Source: Yamagishiella unicocca
Lineage: Eukaryota > Chlorophyta > Chlorophyceae > Chlamydomonadales > Volvocaceae
Reading direction: 5' to 3'
Length of the DNA stretch: 64,000 bases
Assembly: GCA_003116995.1 (NCBI GenBank)
Contig: BDSL01000134.1
Location: 172,327-236,326, forward strand
Each line of letters begins with the position of its first letter. Position 1 is the stretch's first letter. The translations under genes and the position numbers were made by a program. Under the pieces are notes generated by a model. The model was not told where the DNA came from. It did no database searches and saw only the letters and a list, made by a program, of their open reading frames with translations. Positions 57,688-64,000 of the stretch are shown piece after piece.

Positions 57688-58014
57688 CTAGGCGAGGTTG
57701 TGGGTGCCGGTACTGCCGTAGGTGGTGGTGGTGTCGGAGAACAGGTCTAGGAAGGTGGTCATGGTGCGGATGGAGGAATAGTTGGTGCTGAGGAACCGTT
57801 CGGGAGGGAGCCCCGGGTGGTCTTGTGTCCACACCCTGCCTATGTCCTCCGCCTCATCGCCATTTCGCCCACCCTCTCCAAATCCATATCACCACAAAGT
57901 AACAACCCAACCGCCGCAACCTCCTCACAGGTCCATCTCTTGGCGGATGCGTACGCCATCCATGGTGCGATCCGCAAGGTCACTCGCTTTGAGTAGCTGC
58001 GCTATGCTGTAGCC
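57688..58014 (-). CDS. Candidate spliced 3' exons of array-encoded protein (best seen in unit 4)
   Basis: On the minus strand, exon 58014-57929 follows a pyrimidine-rich acceptor (CTTCCCACCAG) and reads GYSIAQLLKASDLADRTMDG...QEMD. It ends CT|GTGAGG and joins 57835-57688, which starts after GGCAG and reads (L)VWTQDHPGLPPERFL, NYSSIRTMTTFLDLFSDTTT, ending THNLA and TAG. Phase agrees across the join. Equivalent segments lie near 47440-47765, 50885-51207, 54240-54565 and 61127-61452. Upstream exons probably include PMAALYSDRLAHTASQ and RKDRLTRQLQGVPRAVSDRI (about 58250-58330). Product not recognised. Confidence 0.4.
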
Positions 58015-60540
58015 CTGGTGGGAAGGAACAGGGGGCCGCGGCGCGTTGGGAGGCAGTGTGTGCGAGCCGGTCGCTGTAAAGTGCTGCCATGGGCCTTGCA
58101 CATTCCACAGGTTGCAGGGACGCTGGGGACGGCAAGCAGCAACTGGATCACAGCTACTGGAGCTATGAGGTGAGGCGAAGGTTAGGCATGGCACGCTAGC
58201 GCGTGGCGTATCTCATCAAACGGTTTTGACAGCTTTGCAAGGCGCATTCGAATACGGGCTATGCGGTCCGAAACAGCACGTGGGACACCCTGCAGCTGTC
58301 GCGTGAGTCGGTCCTTACGTAGAGCCACCGTGCAGCTGGCAGGTCCACGGGCAGCATCGTTGTCGATACACTGTGTGTTGCGACGATGACCGTGAGTTGC
58401 AAGGATTCGACTGGGCAAACGCCAGATGGAAATAAGGTAGCAGGGGATTCAGATTCCACAACAGGATGACGGCGTTTATCAACGCCATTTCCGCTTGAAC
58501 ATTCATCGTTACGTAAGATTTGTGAGGACACTGAGCAGCCCAGGGACGAACGGGCAGTCCCATTCCTACTCGTCGAGAATTGTTCGGTGCAGAGTGCACG
58601 GCGGGGCTGTGCCACTGCGTGAACATGTGCAAGCGTGATAGGCATGTTGGCCCTGACGGATACAGAGACGGCAGCCAGCCTTGCTGCTGCTTACATACGG
58701 ATTGAGGCACCGCTGCCGCCACCGCCGCCGCCCCGACCCGGCCGCGCGTCAAGCGCTTCGTCCGCAGGGAGGAGTCGGACGACGGGCAGCTGTTTTTGGA
58801 GGTGGTGGAGCGGGTGGGTTGGTGGGGGATGGCAAGCGGGTGACCCTCAGCAGCGCCCCATCACCTTCTCAATGAGCAACCCCACGCCCAAGATGCAGTG
58901 TACGGCAGAGCAGCCGCTGACGTGGGCGGCTTCCTGGGCCACACCAACACCGTGACGGAGAAGGGGCTGGTGGCGGAGGCGCTACTCGACATGACTGGGG
59001 AGGGCAGCCTGCGCTAGGATGAGGCGGCGGGAGGGGGCAGGGAGGGGGGCCAGGGAGGGGTGAGAGGCCAGCAGCCGCAACACCTCGTCGGCGGGCACCG
59101 GCGCCATGATGTACGACCCGCCGTACGACGCGGGCGGCAATAACTTGCAGAACAGACTGAAGGAGTGGACGTACTTGACCCGGGGCAGGCTGCTGCACGC
59201 TGCCCCGCCCAGCCTTGCGATGAAGGCGTAGCAAAGGGCCGGAAACCAGTTCCTGGCAACAGCGGTACCATCAACAGCGCCGCACATGGCCGTCTGCATC
59301 GCCCTGCTGGTTTGGCCGACGGGTTTGCCACCGCGCGAAGCAGCCAGAACGATAGCGCCCAAGACGTCGCCACGGCATCGCCGGCATCGTTCCTGATACC
59401 CAGTGTGAGGAAGCTCGGCCCGCCACCGACGCCCGCCGGCACCGCCCGGTGAGGGCAGCCCCGACGTCAGCCGCGCGTCCACCGCCTCCACCAGGCCCAG
59501 CAGCGCCAGCAGCAGCGCCGCGAAGGGACCCACGGGTCCTCGTTCGCCACCAGGTTGGACCGCCAACATGCGCACCTGCAGCACTTGCCTGTGCGGCTGC
59601 TCGGCTGTCACGTTACAAAGCAGATGTTGATCCGTCGTGGGAATCTATGCCTTGAATAGTTTGAGGTTTGACGTCTTGGATAGTCTGCGGCGTGGAACTT
59701 CATGACTGTGTCGTTCACCGGGTAATTACCGGAAGTCTAACCGTCCAGTGCGCATGCGGCACAAAATAATTAAGTGCGATATGTTAGTCTGAGTATATGC
59801 TAAATACCTAAACAATATAGTCTTCTCTCGCCGTGCCGTGAGCTTCCACCGGCCTTGTAGTTGGCGCATCTTGGATTGCTTACAAACCAGGCAAACTTGG
59901 TTGAAACCAAAACTTGAATACCACAACCAAACGAGAACACGATGCCCGCCTGCCTTCTCTTGGCTAGTGGAAGAAGTAGAAAGGTAGCGTAGGAATACTT
60001 TTGCATACCTTCCTGCGCTGCCTGCATCTTGCAGCAAGATTGGGAAGGACACGGCCACTAGATGCTCTCGTGGAGGCGACAGCAGCAGGCTGCTGTGCTG
60101 CAGTCGGCGGACGGTAGGTTGGCGCGAAAGGCATTCGAATACCAACAAGTGGACCTGCTGCGCGAGGACCTGGCTCTCGGCACAACGACGATGCCAACCA
60201 ACGGCAGCTTCGAATTTGTGCTGGTTCCAAAGGTTATCAGGGCCACGCTGGTGGCTGCGGACGTCTGCGTTCGGACAAACCGTGCTTCCAGAATCCCCAG
60301 CCCAGCGCGCTTCATGGCTGCACGTTGCGGGCCTGCTGCGATTCGCCGTGCCCTGTCACCCTTGTACCCTGTATCCCACACTACTCCCCTACTCTTACAT
60401 TTCGAAGCTGCCTGAATTGCCGAACTTGCTGCCAGGTGTGCCTCACCTCCATCCCCTTCTGAGCCCGGCCGTGGCAGCACCTTCGGGCCCATGGTTGGGC
60501 CGCTCGACGCCTCAGGCATGCCGAAAGCCCTCTCCTCAGC

Positions 60541-60650
60541 TGACGAGGACGGGATTTGAATCCGCGCCCTTACGGACTAGTAGGTTTCCTTCCTGATACT
60601 GCACCAGGTAGTCCTGAAACTAGCGCCTGAAACCGCTCGGCCACCTCGTC
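60541..60650 (-). tRNA. tRNA-Leu(CAG)-like gene with 30-nt intron, unit 5
   Basis: Same as the unit 4 copy, although the surrounding DNA begins to show single-base indels. Confidence 0.65.
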
Positions 60651-61825
60651 ATGCAACTCTTCGATGGCCTCATCGCAGTCGCTTCAGTCAACGCGCACAT
60701 TGTGTGCACACACGACTGGGAGGGGGGCGGGTGCGGAAGGGAGGGGGCGTCGGGGTTGACATGCTGGAGGAGCCGCGTATCGCCGGATGTTGACGCGGGT
60801 GTGGGGCTGCCATGCAGAGGCTTTTCGCGGCGAGGGTACTCGGGTGCGGCATGTGTCGTAGAACACCCCTGGAGTGGGTACCCTTGCGCTTAACGTGCCC
60901 GCTTGCCTGCGAAGGATCACAGTTGTTAGTGTGGAGCAGGGCCAGGGGCGCTGCTTTGGGCGGTGGCGTCTGCTTTCTGCACGGGCCTCCATTTCGGACG
61001 GATTCATGTGCGATATTGCGCGGATCCAGGGCATGTTTGGATCCAAGCTCAGAGTTGCGGCGCAGGTCCGGCCGGGCAGTGCTGCGCCGGAGTTGGAGTC
61101 CCGTTGAGGCGGTGGCCACCGGGGCCCTAGGCGAGGTTGTGGGTGCCGGTACTGCCGTAGGTGGTGGTGGTGTCGGAGAACAGGTCTAGGAAGGTGGTCA
61201 TGGTGCGGATGGAGGAATAGTTGGTGCTGAGGAACCGTTCGGGAGGGAGCCCCGGGTGGTCTTGTGTCCACACCCTGCCTATGTCCTCCGCCTCATCGCC
61301 ATTTCGCCCACCCTCTCCAAATCCATATCACCACAAAGTAACAACCCAACCGCCGCAACCTCCTCACAGGTCCATCTCTTGGCGGATGCGTACGCCATCC
61401 ATGGTGCGATCCGCAAGGTCACTCGCTTTGAGTAGCTGCGCTATGCTGTAGCCCTGGTGGGAAGGAACAGGGGCCGCGGCGCGTTGGGAGGCAGTGTGTG
61501 CGAGCCGGTCGCTGTAGAGTGCTGCCATGGGCCGTGCACATTCCACAGGTTGCAGGGACGCTGGGACGGCGAGCAGCAACTGGATCACAGCTACTGGAGC
61601 TATGAGGTGAGGCGAAGGTTAGGCATGGCACGCTAGCGCGTGGCGTATCTCATCAAACGGTTTTGACAGCTTTGCAAGGCGCATTCGAATACGGGCTATG
61701 CGGTCCGAAACAGCACGTGGGACACACTGCAGCTGTCGCGTGAGTGTCCTTACGTAGAGCCACCGTGCAGCTGGCAGGTCCACGGGCAGCATCGTTGTCA
61801 CACTGTGTGTTGCGACGATGACCGT

Positions 61826-62160
61826 GAGTTGCAAGGATTCGACTGGGCAAACGCCAGATGGAAATAAGGTAGCAGGGGATTCAGCAACAGGATGACGGCG
61901 TTTATCAACGCCATTTCCGCTTGAACATTCATCGTTACGTAAGATTTGTGAGGACACTACGGGCAGTCGTCGAGATTGTTCGGTGCAGAGTGCAAAACAC
62001 AAGCCATGTTTGTTGACGATTGAGTTGCAAGGATTCGACTGGGCAAACGCCAGATGGAAATAAGGTAGCAGGGATTCAGATTCCACAACAGGATGACGGC
62101 GTTTATCAACGCCATTTCCGCTTGAACATTCATCGTTACGTAAGATTTGTGAGGACACTG
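61826..62160. repeat. Local 196-bp duplication inside array unit 5
   Basis: GAGTTGCAAGGATTCGACTG occurs at 61826 and again at 62022, with the following about 135 bp repeated. A short unique stretch (AAAACACAAGCCATGTTTG) joins the copies. It may be real or an assembly artefact, since the first copy is also missing bases. Confidence 0.7.
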
Positions 62161-63868
62161 AGCAGCCCAGGACGAACGGGCAGTCCCATTCCTACTCGTC
62201 GAGAATTGTTCGGTGCAGAGTGCACGGCGGGGCTGTGCCACTGCGTGAACATGTGCAAGCGTGATAGGCATGTTGGCCCTGACGGATACAGAGACGGCAG
62301 CCAGCCTTGCTGCTGCTTACATACGGATTGAGGCACCGCTGCCGCCACCGCCGCCGCCCCGACCCGCCGCGCGTCAAGCGCTTCGTCCGCAGGGAGGAGT
62401 CGGACGACGGGCAGCTGTTTTTGAGGTGGTGGAGCGGGTGGGTTGGTGGGGGATGGCAAGCGGGTGACCCTCAGCAGCGCCCCATCACCTTCTCAATGAG
62501 CAACCCCACGCCCAAGATGCAGTGTACGGCAGAGCAGCCGCTGACGTGGGCGGCTTCCTGGGCCACACCAACACCGTGACGGAGAAGGGGCTGGTGGGGC
62601 GGAGGCGCTACTCGACATGACTGGGGAGGGCAGCCTGCGCTAGGATGAGGCGCGGGAGGGGCAGGGAGGGGGGGCCAGGGAGGGGTGAGAGGCCAGCAGC
62701 CGCAACACCTCGTCGGCGGGCACCGGCGCCATGATGTACGACCCGCCGTACGACGCGGGCGGCAATAACTTGCAGAACAGACTGAAGGAGTGGACGTACT
62801 TGACCGGGGCAGGCTGCTGCACGCTGCCCCACCCAGCCTTGCGGTGAAGGCGTAGCAAAGGCCCGGAAACCAGTTCCTGGCAACAGCGGTACCATCAACA
62901 GCGCCGCACATGGCCGTCTGCATCGCCCTGCTGGTTTGGCCGACGGGTTTGCCACCGCGCGAAGCAGCCAGAACGATAGCGCCCAAGACGTCGCCACGGC
63001 ATCGCCGGCATCGTTCCTGATACCCAGTGTGAGGAAGCTCGGCCCGCCACCGACGCCCGCCGGCACCGCCCGGTGAGGGCAGCCCCGACGTCAGCCGCGC
63101 GTCCACCGCCTCCACCAGGCCCAGCAGCGCCAGCAGCAGCGCCGCGAAGTGGACCCACGGGTCCTCGTTCGCCACCAGGTTGGACCGCCAACATGCGCAC
63201 CTGCAGCACCTGCCTGTGCGGCTGCTCGGCTGTCACGTTACAACGCAGATATTGATCCGTCGTGGGAATCTATGCCTTGGATAGTTTGAGGTTTGACGTC
63301 TTGGATAGTCTGCGGCGTGGAACTTCATGATTGTGTCGTTCACCGGGTAATTATCGGAAGTCTAACCGTCCAGTGCGCATGCGGCACAAAATAATTAAGT
63401 GCGATATGTTGGTCTGAGTATATGCTAAATACCTAAACAATATAGTCTTCTCTCGCCGTGCCGTGAGCTTCCACCGGCCTTGTAGTGGCGCATCTTGGAT
63501 TGCTTACAAACCAGGCAACCTTGGTTTACGGCAGCTTCGAATTTGTGCTGGTTCCAAAGGTTATCAGGGCCACGCTGGTGGCTGCGGACGTCTGCGTTCG
63601 GACAAACCGTGCTTCCAGAATCCCCAGCCCAGCGCGCTTCATGGCTGCACGTTGCGGGCCTGCTGCGATTCGCCGTGCCCTGTCACCCTTGTACCCTGTA
63701 TCCCACAGTACTCCCCTACTCTTACATTTCGAAGCTGCCTGAATTGCCGAACTTGCTGCCAGGTGTGCCTCATCTCCATCCCCTTTCTGAGCCCGGCCGG
63801 GGCAGCACCTTCGGGCCCATGGTTGGGCCGCTCGACGCCTCAGGCATGCCGAAAGCCCTCTCCTCAGC

Positions 63869-63978
63869 TGACGAGGACGGGATTTGAATCCGCGCCCTTA
63901 CGGACTAGTAGGTTTCCTTCCTGATACTGCACCAGGTAGTCCTGAAACTAGCGCCTGAAACCGCTCGGCCACCTCGTC
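63869..63978 (-). tRNA. tRNA-Leu(CAG)-like gene with 30-nt intron, unit 6
   Basis: Last copy, complete 22 bases before the window end. Same stems, intron and anticodon as unit 4. Confidence 0.65.
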
Positions 63979-64000
63979 ATGCAACTCTTCGATGCCTCAT

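Larger units (their letters stand above)
44561..64000. repeat. Tandem array of about 3.45-kb units
   Basis: The landmark acggcagccagccttgctgc recurs at 44586, 48427, 51862, 55228, 58668 and 62294. After removing the 383-bp SINE insertion in unit 1 and a 196-bp local duplication in unit 5, the period is about 3.37-3.46 kb. Units 4 and 5 are almost identical over at least 5 kb of sequence, while unit 3 is the most diverged and carries a deletion near 52717. Unit 6 has a deletion near 63528 and runs off the window. Each unit includes a minus-strand tRNA-Leu-like gene and the spliced coding candidates described below. Confidence 0.93.

Overview
The window is nuclear DNA of a eukaryote, most likely a chlorophyte green alga with volvocine affinity. 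Evidence: genes are split into many short exons with GT-AG junctions that keep frame across every join I checked. The retrotransposon is very GC-rich while introns are AT-richer and full of palindromic words such as TACGTA and TGCATGCA. Domain combinations (NACHT-WD40; papain-LysM) and a Ser-Pro-rich, pherophorin-like fragment fit green algae. The genus is inference only.

Layout. 1-3263: no supported gene. 3264-29546 (+): one giant gene for an NLR/STAND-type protein, with an Ala-rich N-terminus, a TIR/HET-like 'FISHAW...VNQH' domain, a NACHT ATPase, then 15 WD40 repeats. Each WD40 repeat is exactly one exon and each exon begins in phase 0. All but one of these exons are multiples of three bases (mostly 126 bp); the sixth is frame-broken. 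Its introns hold SINEs and, between WD40 exons 10 and 11, a roughly 7-8 kb L1-type LINE (about 17.1-24.6 kb) followed by a second truncated LINE 3' tail (to about 25.4 kb). 30.1-36.0 kb: a mosaic of repeat fragments, a decayed Pro-rich rod sequence, a long imperfect hairpin and one weak gene candidate. 35978/36014-41500 (+): an 11-exon gene for a secreted papain-family cysteine protease with two LysM domains and two lectin-like modules. 42.2-42.9 kb: a perfect 57-bp inverted repeat enclosing a minus-strand ORF. About 44.56 kb to the window end: a tandem array with a unit of about 3.43-3.46 kb (five units plus a partial one). Each unit carries an intron-containing tRNA-Leu(CAG)-like gene on the minus strand and poorly understood spliced coding candidates.

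How the parts relate. The NLR-like gene looks like an immune or self/non-self receptor with a modular recognition domain. Because each WD40 repeat is a phase-0 cassette, repeats can be gained, lost or skipped without touching the reading frame, and several exons are nearly identical at DNA level. The LysM protease would act outside the cell on chitin- or peptidoglycan-like glycans or on the algal cell wall. The rest is shaped by retroelements (LINE, SINEs with clear target-site duplications) and by tandem duplication. From about 60.46 kb onward the array copies differ mainly by single-base indels in homopolymers, which looks like residual long-read error.
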